Below are positions 29,139 through 37,680 of a stretch of DNA of 64,000 nt, one piece after another (positions within the stretch are counted from its first letter, which is position 1; every line of letters starts with the position of its first letter). The position numbers and the translations under genes are program-made. The DNA comes from Rhizosaccharibacter radicis (lineage in GTDB: Bacteria; Pseudomonadota; Alphaproteobacteria; Acetobacterales; Acetobacteraceae): positions 248,001 through 312,000 of the forward strand of contig JAMZEJ010000005.1 in NCBI GenBank assembly GCA_024508355.1, given 5' to 3'. The notes under the pieces were generated by a model. It was not told where the DNA came from and ran no database searches. It was given only the letters and a program-made list of their open reading frames with translations.

Positions 29139-30038
29139 CTACAACACCCGCAGGTTCAACACCGCGAGCCCAGCGATCACCATCGCCACGCCCGCCCATT
29201 GATGCGGCGCCACCCGCTCGCGGATCAGCAGCCGGGCGAGCACCACGGTCACCACGGAGGCGAGCGAGCTGAGCACGGTCGGCACGGCCACGGCCGCGCC
29301 GCCCACCGCGGCCGTCAGGGTGAGCGCGCCGCCCACCGCCCCGCCTCCGGTGCCCGCCACCGCCGCGATCTCCCGCCGGTTCGGCACCGACAAGGATAGG
29401 CCGCACGCGGTGCCGACCAGTCCGAGCACGACCGCGCCGCATCCGTAATAGAGCCACACCGGCAGCAGGTGTCCGAGTGCCGGCACCGACCAGTGGCCGA
29501 TGGCGAAGAAGCCGATGCCGTAGCAGACGGCCGCGGCGCACGCCCAGCCCGCGCCGCCGGACCCAGGAAAGGGCGCGGCCGGCCGCCCCTCGTCCCCGGC
29601 ATTCGCCGGCGCGGGCGCGGACGGCACCGAGGACAACGCCGCACCTGCCACCGCCAGCAGCAGGCCCCCCGCCACCGGCGCGCCGAGCGCTTCCCCGGAC
29701 AGGCAGGACAGGACGGCCGTCACCGCGCCGTAGCAGGCGGTGATGGGCGCCACCACGGCCAGCCTGCCCCGCGACAGGCCGCGATACAGCAGCGCGGTGG
29801 CGAGCAGGATCACCAGGTTGCCGGCGACCGTGATCGCCCACACCCCGGCCGACACCCCCGCCGCGGCGGCCAGCGCACCGGTCGCCGCCACCACCACGCT
29901 GAGCCCCAGCGCCGCCGAGAGCTGCACCCAGAACATCGTGCGCAGCACCCCGACCGCGCGCCCGGCGAACCGGGCGGCGAAGTCGCTGAAGCCGTACAGC
30001 AGGGCGGAGCCCAGCCCGAGAAGGATGGCGGTGTCCAT
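29139..30038 (-). CDS. EamA/DMT family transporter
   Basis: A 299-residue inner-membrane protein with ten predicted helices arranged as two five-helix halves separated by a Pro/Ala-rich linker near residues 138-158. Each half resembles the EamA domain of drug/metabolite transporters: the first with LLYGFSDFAARFAGR, the last with LLIRERVAPHQWAGVAMVIAGL, a typical C-terminal EamA helix. Substrate cannot be inferred. Single-gene unit. Confidence 0.88.
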   Translation of the reverse strand: MDTAILLGLGSALLYGFSDFAARFAGRAVGVLRTMFWVQLSAALGLSVVVAATGALAAAAGVSAGVWAITVAGNLVILLATALLYRGLSRGRLAVVAPITACYGAVTAVLSCLSGEALGAPVAGGLLLAVAGAALSSVPSAPAPANAGDEGRPAAPFPGSGGAGWACAAAVCYGIGFFAIGHWSVPALGHLLPVWLYYGCGAVVLGLVGTACGLSLSVPNRREIAAVAGTGGGAVGGALTLTAAVGGAAVAVPTVLSSLASVVTVVLARLLIRERVAPHQWAGVAMVIAGLAVLNLRVL

Positions 30039-30136
30039 GCCGCGCCATATAGGAGGGCGGCGAGCCGAATGCCGCCTTTATGCGGACAGGGCTGTCCTGT
30101 CCGCGGCACAACCCCGCGGTGCGGGACTGCTGCGTG

Positions 30137-31501
30137 CTAGGACAGCGCGTCCACCACGGCGTTCTTGGCCGCCTCGCCGATGGTGGGATGGATATGGATC
30201 GCGTCGCGCATGACGCCGGCGGGCGCGCCCGCATTCATCAGCTCCGCGAACAGCTGCACCACGTCCGACCCGCGCTCGCACAGGCAGGCGGCGCCCACCA
30301 GCCTGTTGCTGTCGCCGTCCACCAGCACCTTGATGAAGCCCTTATCCTTGCCGAGCTCCTGGGCCTTGCCGCTGTTCTTCATCTCGCGGCGGCCGATCCG
30401 CAGATCGATGTTCTTCTCGCGCGCTTCCTTCTCCGAAAGCCCCACCCGGCCGAGCTCCGGATCCAGGAACATCGCGTAGGGCACGATGCGGCCTTGCGTG
30501 GTCTTCGTCCGGTCGCCGGCGATCTGGTTCATCAGCACCGAGTGATCGGCATAGGCGGTATGGGTGAAGGCCGGGCCGCCCCGGATGTCGCCCGCCGCCC
30601 AGATGCCGGGCACGGACGTGGACAGGCGCTCGTCGACTTCCACCAGGCCCTTGTCGTCGAGCCGCACGCCGACCGTGTCCAGGCCGAGCGTATCGGTGTT
30701 CGGCTTGCGCCCCACCGCCACCAGCAGATCGCTGCCGTCCAGGACGGTGTCGGCGAGGACCAGCCGCACCCCGTCCGCCGTGCGTTCGGCCCGTCGCACC
30801 TCGGCGCCGCACAGGACGCGGATGCCTTCCTCTTCCAGGATGGCGCGGATGGCGTCCGAAACGTCCTCGTCCTCGCGCTCCGCCAGTCGCGGGCCGTTCT
30901 GGACCACCGTGATCTCGGCGCCGAGGCGCCGATACGCCTGGGCCAGTTCCAGCCCGATATAGGAGCCGCCCATCACCAGCAGGTGGCGCGGCAGCCGTTC
31001 CAGATCGATCCAGTTCTCGGCGGTGATCGGGTCCACGCCGTCGAGCCCGTCGATCGGCGGCAGAAGGCTGCGGGTGCCCACGTCCAGCACCACCTCGCGC
31101 GCCAGGATCACCCCGTCCCCGGCCCGGACCCGGAACAGCTCGCCCTCGCGGCCGTCCAGCCGCGCATGGGCGCGCACCAGCGTCGGGTTGGCGCTGTTCT
31201 CCAGCGCCTCGTCCAGCTCCCCGCGCGACGCGGCGGCCATGCCGCGGGCCCGGCGCATCACCGCGGCGAAATCGACCCGCACAGGGCCCACGGAGATGCC
31301 CCAGTCCGCCGCGTGCCGGGCGTCGGCGGCGATGCGGGCCGAGGCGATCATCGCCTTGCTGGGCGTGCAGCCGAAATTGACGCACGAGCCGCCCAGGTGG
31401 GTCCGTTCGATCAGGGCAACCTGTCGGCCCACTTCCGCCAGGCCGCGCGCCAGGGGCGTTCCGGCCTGGCCCGCCCCGATCACCGCCACATCGACCCGCA
31501 T
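30137..31501 (-). CDS. FAD-dependent pyridine nucleotide-disulfide oxidoreductase (mercuric reductase-like)
   Basis: A 454-residue class I flavin disulfide reductase: FAD motif GAGQAGTPLA (residues 9-18), redox-active GGSCVNFGCTPSK (cysteines separated by four residues), NAD(P) motif MGGSYIGLE, the second FAD motif GIWAAGDI, and the C-terminal dimer segment with HIHPTIGEA. It lacks the MerA heavy-metal domain and the paired C-terminal cysteines, so it is not a true mercuric reductase; soluble members of this branch have unknown substrates. Stands alone. Confidence 0.9.
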   Translation of the reverse strand: MRVDVAVIGAGQAGTPLARGLAEVGRQVALIERTHLGGSCVNFGCTPSKAMIASARIAADARHAADWGISVGPVRVDFAAVMRRARGMAAASRGELDEALENSANPTLVRAHARLDGREGELFRVRAGDGVILAREVVLDVGTRSLLPPIDGLDGVDPITAENWIDLERLPRHLLVMGGSYIGLELAQAYRRLGAEITVVQNGPRLAEREDEDVSDAIRAILEEEGIRVLCGAEVRRAERTADGVRLVLADTVLDGSDLLVAVGRKPNTDTLGLDTVGVRLDDKGLVEVDERLSTSVPGIWAAGDIRGGPAFTHTAYADHSVLMNQIAGDRTKTTQGRIVPYAMFLDPELGRVGLSEKEAREKNIDLRIGRREMKNSGKAQELGKDKGFIKVLVDGDSNRLVGAACLCERGSDVVQLFAELMNAGAPAGVMRDAIHIHPTIGEAAKNAVVDALS

Positions 31502-32061
31502 CGCACCACTCCGGAACCGTCGGAGCGGCGCAACGGGACTGCCCCGGCTGGGGTTGCCTCGTGAAGGGATGGCGGGAACAGCGGCTACCGAGCGTCAACC
31601 ACGTCCGGCCGCGGCTTGGACGGCAAGCATGTCGTGGGCCGTGATCTTCGTGGACGCTCTTCTTCGTGCTCCGGGGCTGGTGGACGGATCCCCGGCCGGG
31701 CGGGACCTATCCGGCCAGGGCCCACCTCCGTGCGCAACCGAAGGCGACCCTGCGACGGCTATCGCGGGCCGATTGGGCGGCGCCGGCGGTGCCGAAGAAT
31801 GGTGGCCCGACGCGATGCCGACGCCGCGCAAGAGCAGGGGCCGCCCTTCCCCCGGATTGCCGGCTTCGGCTTCTCCGGAAGGCAATCGGGCGACACCGCC
31901 CGGAGCCCGGCACGGGGCGTGCAGTCGCGGCCGGACCGCATCCCGCATCGCATCGACACCACCGGAACGCGGGTCGCCTTCCAGGCTCCCGAAGTATCCC
32001 CAGCGCCCGCTCGTGAAAGAGAACCCGCCGGAACGCCCGCGACGGACCGGCGGGGCCGACC
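31502..32061. other. Intergenic region without a recognisable gene
   Basis: About 560 bases between the flavin disulfide reductase start and the end of the ferritin-like gene. All frames are broken or of arginine-rich shadow composition. I found no RNA-like or repeat structure I can support. Confidence 0.35.
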
Positions 32062-32943
32062 TCACCCGGCCGCAGGCCGCCTCAGCTGCGGGCGCGCGCG
32101 ATCCCACACCCGCAGCCCCTTCAAGGCGAGATCGGCCATCGCCGGCAGCAGCCTCGGCTGCATCAGCGCCGGATCGAACACGCTCATGCGGCGGGCGTTC
32201 TCGCGGTAGCAATCCTCGACGAAGCCCCGGAACGAGAACCCGTCCAGGAACAGGTTGGCCTGGGTGACGGCGAAGTCCTTGCCGTCATTGGCGTCCTGGC
32301 CCCGCCGGACCATGCCGAGCAGCCGCCGTCCGGCCCGGCCATAGAACCGCAGCGATTTCGCCGCCCGCCGCGCCGTGCCGAGCCCCCGCCGCTTCTCGCG
32401 CCACGCCATGTAGTTGATGAAGAACACGATGTGCCGGGTTTCCTCGAACATCAGCACGTCGAAGATGTCGAACATCGCCGCCGGCAGGAATTCCGACTCG
32501 CGCGCCGTCTTGAAGGCGCCGAACCCCAGAAACGCGTCCAGGCATTCGCCGAACCCGAAATCGATGAAGGCCGTCTCCAGGTCGGGCGGGAACTGCTCGA
32601 GCGGCTGCTCCGTCGCGTCGATCCCGTAGCGGTCGATCATCACCCGGATCAGCTTCGCGTGCCGCTGTTCCTCGAAACCCTGCAGGGCCACCGCCTCGCG
32701 CACCACGAGGTCGGTCACCTGCGGCGTGAACGCGTCCACGATCGCGCCGGCGCGGCGCTCGGTATGGAACACCTCCTGCCAGAACGGCACCCCGCGCAGC
32801 CGCGACAGCTCGACCTCGCTCAGTTCCGGCCAGGGCAGGGTATCGGGATCGTAGTCCTGATGGGTGTCGATGAACTGCCGGCAGAACAGCTCCTTGTGCT
32901 GTTCCGATCCGGCCCGGAGCGCCGGTGCCGCGCGGCGGCTCAT
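32062..32943 (-). CDS. Ferritin-like di-iron protein B (paralogue of the upstream gene)
   Basis: A 293-residue soluble protein with the ligand pattern of a four-helix di-iron carboxylate protein: Glu62, Glu92-x-x-His95 (EEQRH), Glu133 (FGECLD) and Glu168-x-x-His171 (EETRH). The C-terminal 100 residues are basic. Spacing between the ligands (30, 41 and 35 residues) is the same as in the upstream neighbour, so the two are paralogues. Its ATG at 32943 overlaps that gene's stop (ATGA). Whether the site oxidises a substrate, stores iron or handles oxygen is not clear. Confidence 0.78.
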   Translation of the reverse strand: MSRRAAPALRAGSEQHKELFCRQFIDTHQDYDPDTLPWPELSEVELSRLRGVPFWQEVFHTERRAGAIVDAFTPQVTDLVVREAVALQGFEEQRHAKLIRVMIDRYGIDATEQPLEQFPPDLETAFIDFGFGECLDAFLGFGAFKTARESEFLPAAMFDIFDVLMFEETRHIVFFINYMAWREKRRGLGTARRAAKSLRFYGRAGRRLLGMVRRGQDANDGKDFAVTQANLFLDGFSFRGFVEDCYRENARRMSVFDPALMQPRLLPAMADLALKGLRVWDRARPQLRRPAAG

Positions 32944-33908
32944 GCCAGCGCCTCCCGGCGGGCGCTGCGCTTGGGACGCCGCATGAACAACAGCGCCACC
33001 CGCACCAGGGCCGGCATGGTGGTGGGCCGCAGCAGCCGCCGGTCGTAGCCCGCGAAACGGCGGTCGTTCTCCCGCAGGCACAGCGCCATCAGTTCGGGCA
33101 CGCTGATCTCCTCGGCCGACACCGACCTGGTGCCGTTCACCGTGAAGTTGTTGTCCTGTGCCTGTTCCTTGCCGTCGGCGTCGATGGACTTCGCGAGCCC
33201 GACGCGCTCCCACCCGAGAAACGCCCACACCGCCAGGACCCGCAGCTCGAACCAGGGACGACGCCAGAGCGGCATGGTGCGGCGATGCCAGGCCAGCCAG
33301 TTGGCGAACAACAGGATATGGCGGCACTCCTCCTGCATCACCGGCTCGAAGGTGTCGATCAGCTCGGGCGGGAAGATGCCCGACCGGTGCGCCATGGCGA
33401 ACAGCCCGAACGCGAAGAAGCTGTCGATGCATTCGGAAAAGCCGGTGACCAGATAGGCCCATTCCGGATCGCGCGGTTCGCGGTATTCCGGCTCCGGCGC
33501 CAGCGGGATGCCGTAGGCTTCCACCAGGCGCGACAGCACTTCCTTGTGCCGGTTCTCCTCCCAGCCGTTGCGCGCGATCGTTTCGCGCATGTCGGGATCG
33601 GCGATCGTGGCGGCATACGCGGCCATGCGCAGCCGCGCCTTGCCCTCGGTCTGCACCGCGATGTCCCAGATCGGCAGCGACACGATGCGCGCCAGGGTTT
33701 CCGCGTCGAGCTTCGGCCAGTCGATCACCGACGGCTTGTACGGGTTGAAGGTGTCGTGGAACATCCGGCAGACGGCCTGCTTGTGCTCGGCGCTCCCGGG
33801 ACGCAGGCGCCCCTGATGTGGGCTGGTCCAGTGGCGCGCGACGCGGTCGGCCTCGCGGATGGTGTCCGCGTCCACGCCGCGGGGCGAAATGGCGATGGGA
33901 TCGGTCAT
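32940..33908 (-). CDS. Ferritin-like di-iron protein A
   Basis: A 322-residue soluble protein of the ferritin-like fold. Candidate iron ligands are Glu88, Glu118-x-x-His121 (WEENRH), Glu159 (FSEC) and Glu194-x-x-His197 (QEECRH). After the bundle comes an aromatic amphipathic stretch (WRRPWFELRVLAVWAFLGWERVG) that might bind a membrane surface. It is first of two translationally coupled paralogues. I do not recognise a characterised family; an AurF-like oxygenase, a desaturase-like enzyme or a heteromeric pair are all possible. Confidence 0.78.
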   Translation of the reverse strand: MTDPIAISPRGVDADTIREADRVARHWTSPHQGRLRPGSAEHKQAVCRMFHDTFNPYKPSVIDWPKLDAETLARIVSLPIWDIAVQTEGKARLRMAAYAATIADPDMRETIARNGWEENRHKEVLSRLVEAYGIPLAPEPEYREPRDPEWAYLVTGFSECIDSFFAFGLFAMAHRSGIFPPELIDTFEPVMQEECRHILLFANWLAWHRRTMPLWRRPWFELRVLAVWAFLGWERVGLAKSIDADGKEQAQDNNFTVNGTRSVSAEEISVPELMALCLRENDRRFAGYDRRLLRPTTMPALVRVALLFMRRPKRSARREALA

Positions 33909-34060
33909 GGAGGAACTCGTTCGGCCTGGAGGGACGGGCGCGGGCGTCGTCGCGCGGCCAGGACGCTTCCGTCGAGGAAGGGTCCGGCGGCAGGAAGACC
34001 ACGACGGATCGTCCGCGGAACACCGGGATCGCGCCGGGGCGGGATCGCGGGGTGATGGGC

Positions 34061-34465
34061 TCAGGCCGGAAGCGGCGGGGCGCGGGAAGGCGGTCTGACG
34101 GCGCGGGGGGAAGGAGGCGCCCGGGGGGCGGGCCCGGCACCGGTCCGACGCGGGTCGGGGTGCCGGGCACCCTGGCCATCGTCCAGGTCCACCGGAACGG
34201 GCGGCGCCGCTTCCGCCACCATCGGCAGCAGCGCCGGGAGGGCCGCGAGATGCTGCGGGCTCAGGGCCCGGCGGTCGGCCGGCACGGCCGCGCGCGCGGC
34301 GCCGCAGATCGGAAACGAGGGCTCGGCAGACACGGACAGGGCGAGAGCCGCCTGTTCGGTGGCGAGCGAGCGGCCGCCCAGCTGCAGGGCCACCGCGAGG
34401 GCCGCCAGCAGCAGGCAGAAGAACCGGCCGGAATGCCGCCAGCGCAGGGAGGATCGCCCGAACAC
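34061..34465 (-). CDS. DUF2946-like small exported protein
   Basis: A 134-residue frame with a convincing signal sequence (HSGRFFCLLLAALAVALQLG) and a mature region containing FPICGA and a C-terminus ending RPPSRAPPLP. DUF2946 proteins have such a leader, an IC motif and a closing R-A-P-P stretch, but the usual cysteine/histidine cluster in between is poor here. It lies about 200 bases after folB on the same strand. It may be a degenerate family member or a chance frame. Confidence 0.45.
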   Translation of the reverse strand: MFGRSSLRWRHSGRFFCLLLAALAVALQLGGRSLATEQAALALSVSAEPSFPICGAARAAVPADRRALSPQHLAALPALLPMVAEAAPPVPVDLDDGQGARHPDPRRTGAGPAPRAPPSPRAVRPPSRAPPLPA

Positions 34466-34664
34466 GAGGCCGCGGAGCTTGGCAGGACGGCGGTGGATTG
34501 GAAAGCCGCCACCGCGCGACCCATCGCCGGACCGGTCAGCGGACCCCGCCCGGCCTCCTCCTGCCCGCGCGGAGCGGCGCCGGTGGCAAGAACCACCCTG
34601 GCGGAAAAACCCGGCCGGACGGCCCGGACATGATCGGCCGAACTCCCCCTTCCCCGCGGGCGGA

Positions 34665-35063
34665 TCAGGTCTCCTGGCGGCGCTCGATCTCCACGCCGAC
34701 CGACACGGTTTCGGGGAACACGTCGAGCTTCTCCACCATCACCCGCACGACGCGCACCCGCTTCTCCGCCAGCACGCCGGCGGCGATCCGCTCCGCCAGG
34801 GTTTCCACGAGCCGGACATGGCCGCCCGCGACGATGCCGCGCACCAGCTGCACCAGCCGCTCGTACGAGACGGTGCGGCTCAGATCGTCCCGCCCCACCG
34901 AAAGACCGTGCTCGTCCGGCACCCCGAAGGAGATGTTGACCCGGATGCGCTGGGTCACGCCGTGCTCGTGGGGATGCACGCCGATCTGGGCGTCCAGCAC
35001 CATGTCGCGCACGAACAATCGCCGCAGCGGCGGCTGCTCGGGCCAGGAAGGGAGCAGCGACAT
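34665..35063 (-). CDS. folB: Dihydroneopterin aldolase
   Basis: Folate pathway enzyme that cleaves dihydroneopterin to hydroxymethyl-dihydropterin and glycolaldehyde. The 132-residue protein has the FolB pattern: IGVHPHE near the N-terminus, a central TVSYERLVQLV (active-site Tyr), VETLAERIA with the conserved Glu, and a closing EKLDVFPETVSVGVEIER. AGGAG lies 6 bases before the ATG at 35063. It starts 9 bases after the upstream SDR gene, so both are likely one transcript. Confidence 0.93.
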   Translation of the reverse strand: MSLLPSWPEQPPLRRLFVRDMVLDAQIGVHPHEHGVTQRIRVNISFGVPDEHGLSVGRDDLSRTVSYERLVQLVRGIVAGGHVRLVETLAERIAAGVLAEKRVRVVRVMVEKLDVFPETVSVGVEIERRQET

Positions 35064-35072
35064 CCGAAACTC

Positions 35073-35912
35073 CTATTCCACGGCCTCGTCCTGGCCGCCG
35101 GCGGGCGCGGCGTGCCATTGCAGGTGCTGCCCCCCATCGAGCGCCAGCATCTGTCCGGTGACCGAGGGCAGCGACAACAACAGCATCGCCGCGCGCGCCA
35201 CCTCGTCCGGGTCGGTGCCGCGCCCGAGCGGGGTCGAGGCGCATTGCCGCTCGAACTGTTCGGGCGTCTGGCGGGCGCTGCGGATGGCGGGACCTGGCCC
35301 GATGCCGTTGACCCTGATGCGCGGCGCCAGCGCCAGCGCCATGGAGCGCGTGAGCGTCCAGAGCGCCGATTTGCTGACCGTGTAGGACACGAAATGCGGC
35401 GTGAGCGACCAGACGCGCTGGTCGAGCATGTTCAGCACCACGCCCTCGGCCCGGGTGCCGTCGGGCAAGGTGTCGGGCAGCTGCCGGGCGAAACGCTGCA
35501 TCAGCACGAACGGAGCCCGCAGGTTCGGCTCCAGGTGCCGGTCCCAGCTGTCGCGATCCGCGTCGTGCCATTCGTCGCGCTCGAACGCGCTGGCGTTGTT
35601 CACCAGGATGCCGAGCGGCCCCAGCGCCGCCGTGGCGCGATCCACCAGCTGCTCGGTTTCCGCCTCCGCCGCGAGATCGGCCCGCAGGATCACCGCCCGG
35701 CCGCCCTTCTCCTCGATCTCGCGACGGAGGCTTTCCGCCGGGCGCACGCTGTCGCGGCAATGCAGCCCGATGGCGAATCCGGCGTCCGCCAGGGCCAGCG
35801 CGATCGCGCGCCCGAGCCGCACCCCCGCCCCCGTGACCAGCGCCGCGCGCGGCAGGCCGGGCGGCAAGATCCAGGCGGTTCCGCCGCCCGCGGCGTCCTG
35901 CGGCTCGACCAT
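35073..35912 (-). CDS. SDR oxidoreductase, probable pteridine reductase (FolM/PTR1-like)
   Basis: A 279-residue short-chain dehydrogenase with TGAGVRLGRAIA (cofactor loop), NNAS, and the active-site Tyr167-x-x-x-Lys171 (YTVSK). In place of the usual serine there is NMLDQR with Asp154, a feature of pteridine reductases such as PTR1 and FolM. The LGR in the cofactor loop after the glycines also fits NADPH-dependent members. Position 9 bases before folB supports a pterin substrate. The ATG at 35912 is used; the ORF extends upstream through a poor arginine-rich region. Confidence 0.85.
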   Translation of the reverse strand: MVEPQDAAGGGTAWILPPGLPRAALVTGAGVRLGRAIALALADAGFAIGLHCRDSVRPAESLRREIEEKGGRAVILRADLAAEAETEQLVDRATAALGPLGILVNNASAFERDEWHDADRDSWDRHLEPNLRAPFVLMQRFARQLPDTLPDGTRAEGVVLNMLDQRVWSLTPHFVSYTVSKSALWTLTRSMALALAPRIRVNGIGPGPAIRSARQTPEQFERQCASTPLGRGTDPDEVARAAMLLLSLPSVTGQMLALDGGQHLQWHAAPAGGQDEAVE

Positions 35913-36420
35913 GATCCATCCCCCCTGGCGGGCAGCGGCGCGACGCGGCGCGACCGGAATACGGTCATGAAACATGCGATTCGAGCAAGAAGAGGGCAGC
36001 GCGGCGCGGACCGGGCCGCCCGGCGCGGCGAGGAGTGATCTCCACTCCCGAACATCCTGCCGCCCGGCGCGGCGACAGCGCAATCGAACGCGCGCCGTTC
36101 TCACCCCTCGGGCGCGCACGCGATCCCGGCCGGGGCTCCGCCCCGGATGATGTCCCGGGATGTCGGGGAACTGCTCAACCCACCGGCCACATGCCCGGCC
36201 AGCCTCGTCTCTTCATCATCGGCGAGAAGGAGAACAGGCGCCGGCAGGACAGCCATCGTGCGGAACAGGCTTGGTCGAGGCGTCCGTCACGGGCCTATCG
36301 CCGCCGCGGACGAGGCCCCGCCATCATCGACGTCGCCGGAGCCCGGATGGCTCGTCTTCCCAATCCCGAGCGCCGCTCCTTGTTCGGCGGATCCGCTTCC
36401 GCCGGCGCCGGAGGCCGCGC
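35913..36420. other. Intergenic region without a recognisable gene
   Basis: About 500 bases between the SDR start and the recR stop. I see no supported coding frame, RNA or repeat. Confidence 0.35.
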
Positions 36421-37014
36421 CTATCCCGCGCGGCGCGCCATCAGCGCCGCCGCCAGGGTGCCATCGTCCAGCACGTCGAGCGCGCCGCCCATCGGCACGC
36501 CCTGCGCCACCCGGCTCACCGTGACGCCGAAAGGCTGCAACCGGTCCGCCAGCCAATGCGCGGTGGTGGCCCCGTCCACGGTAGCCCCCAGCGCCAGGAT
36601 CACCTCCCGCACGCCCCCCTCCTCCAGCCGCGACAGCAGCGGGCGCAGATTGAGGTCCTCCGGCCCGATCCCGGCCAGCGCCGACAGGGTGCCGCCCAGC
36701 ACGTGGTAGAGGCCGCGATGCACGGCCGCCCGTTCCAGCGCCCAGAGATCGCCCACCCCTTCCACCACGCAGATCACCGAGCCGTCGCGATGATCGTCGG
36801 TGCAGATCGAGCAGGGGTCGCGGCTGTCGAGATTGCCGCAGCGCGAACAGGTGCGAACGCTCTGGCCGGCCCGCTGCATGGCGTCGGCGAGCGGCAGCAG
36901 GCGCGTCTGCGGCTGGCGCAGCAGGGTCAGCGCGGCCCGCCGCGCGCTGCGGGGACCGAGCCCCGGCAGGCGCGACAGCAGCTCGATCAGCCGCTCGATC
37001 TCCGGACCGCCCAA
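36421..37014 (-). CDS. recR: Recombination mediator RecR
   Basis: Acts with RecO/RecF to load RecA at gaps. The 197-residue protein has the helix-hairpin-helix (LSRLPGLGPRSARRAAL), a four-cysteine zinc finger (CSRCGN and CSIC), and a Toprim domain (ICVVEGVGDLWALE...). No ATG or GTG exists between the end of ybaB and the conserved PEIERLIELL; the TTG at 37014 (LGGPEIERL) gives the normal length, so a TTG start is proposed. It follows ybaB by 13 bases in the dnaX-ybaB-recR cluster. Confidence 0.96.
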   Translation of the reverse strand: MGGPEIERLIELLSRLPGLGPRSARRAALTLLRQPQTRLLPLADAMQRAGQSVRTCSRCGNLDSRDPCSICTDDHRDGSVICVVEGVGDLWALERAAVHRGLYHVLGGTLSALAGIGPEDLNLRPLLSRLEEGGVREVILALGATVDGATTAHWLADRLQPFGVTVSRVAQGVPMGGALDVLDDGTLAAALMARRAG

Positions 37015-37027
37015 GGCGGTGGACGCC

Positions 37028-37351
37028 TCAGAACGGCAGCTTGAGGCCCGGCGGCAGGTTGAGCCCGCCGGTGACGTTCTGCATCTCGGCGGCGGTGCGC
37101 TCGTCCAGATGGCGGCGCGCATCGGCATGGGCGGCGACGATCAGGTCCTGCAGCATCTCCATCTCGTCCGGATCGGCGAGCTTCGGATCCACGGTGATCG
37201 CCTTCAGCACGCCCTTGCCGGTCAGGGTGACGGACACCATCCCGGCGCCGGCCACGCCCTGCACCTCGAGCTGCTCCAGGCGCCCCTGCATCTCCTCCAT
37301 CTTGGCCTGCATCTGGGAGGCCTGCTTCATCAGGCCGGCGAGGTTCTTCAT
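37028..37351 (-). CDS. ybaB: YbaB/EbfC nucleoid-associated protein
   Basis: A 107-residue DNA-binding protein that forms dimers. The N-terminal helix ([21 protein letters not shown]) and the strand region [20 protein letters not shown] are typical. GGAG precedes the ATG at 37351. It lies between dnaX and recR, the conserved order. Confidence 0.97.
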   Translation of the reverse strand: MKNLAGLMKQASQMQAKMEEMQGRLEQLEVQGVAGAGMVSVTLTGKGVLKAITVDPKLADPDEMEMLQDLIVAAHADARRHLDERTAAEMQNVTGGLNLPPGLKLPF

Positions 37352-37680
37352 CGAGTCGCTCCGGAAGGACACGGGATCGGGTGGTCGCGGGCAGAGATGG
37401 AACGGAACGGCCGCCATGGCCAGGGCCGGCCGCGGCATTTGCGCGTCGTCCCCGTCAGCCGGATGCCCGGGACCGGCACTCGGATCGGCATGGGAGTCGG
37501 CGGGAGATATACCGAACGCCGATCGGCCAGTCGGCGATCCGGCGATCGAGGGCATCCCGCCCCCGGTCATCCGCTTCCGAGGTCAGTCACAAGCGCGGGG
37601 GAACCGGGCACCGCGGGACAGCCGGGCGTGGGTGCCGGGCGATGCTCCGGCGCCGCGGGTGGCCGCGGGAGGCCGGGCGG
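37352..37680. other. Intergenic region within the dnaX-ybaB-recR cluster
   Basis: About 330 bases between the dnaX stop and the ybaB start. This is wide for the cluster. I see no gene; a promoter for ybaB-recR may lie here. Confidence 0.35.

Noticed and set aside
30137..31501. Naming this enzyme mercuric reductase
   Set aside because: The heavy-metal-associated domain and C-terminal cysteine pair of MerA are missing and no mer genes are nearby; only the general flavin disulfide reductase assignment is safe.
33818..34633. 271-codon open frame on the plus strand
   Set aside because: Strongly Arg/Gly-biased and overlapping the start of a ferritin-like gene and the DUF2946-like frame; no start signal or homology.
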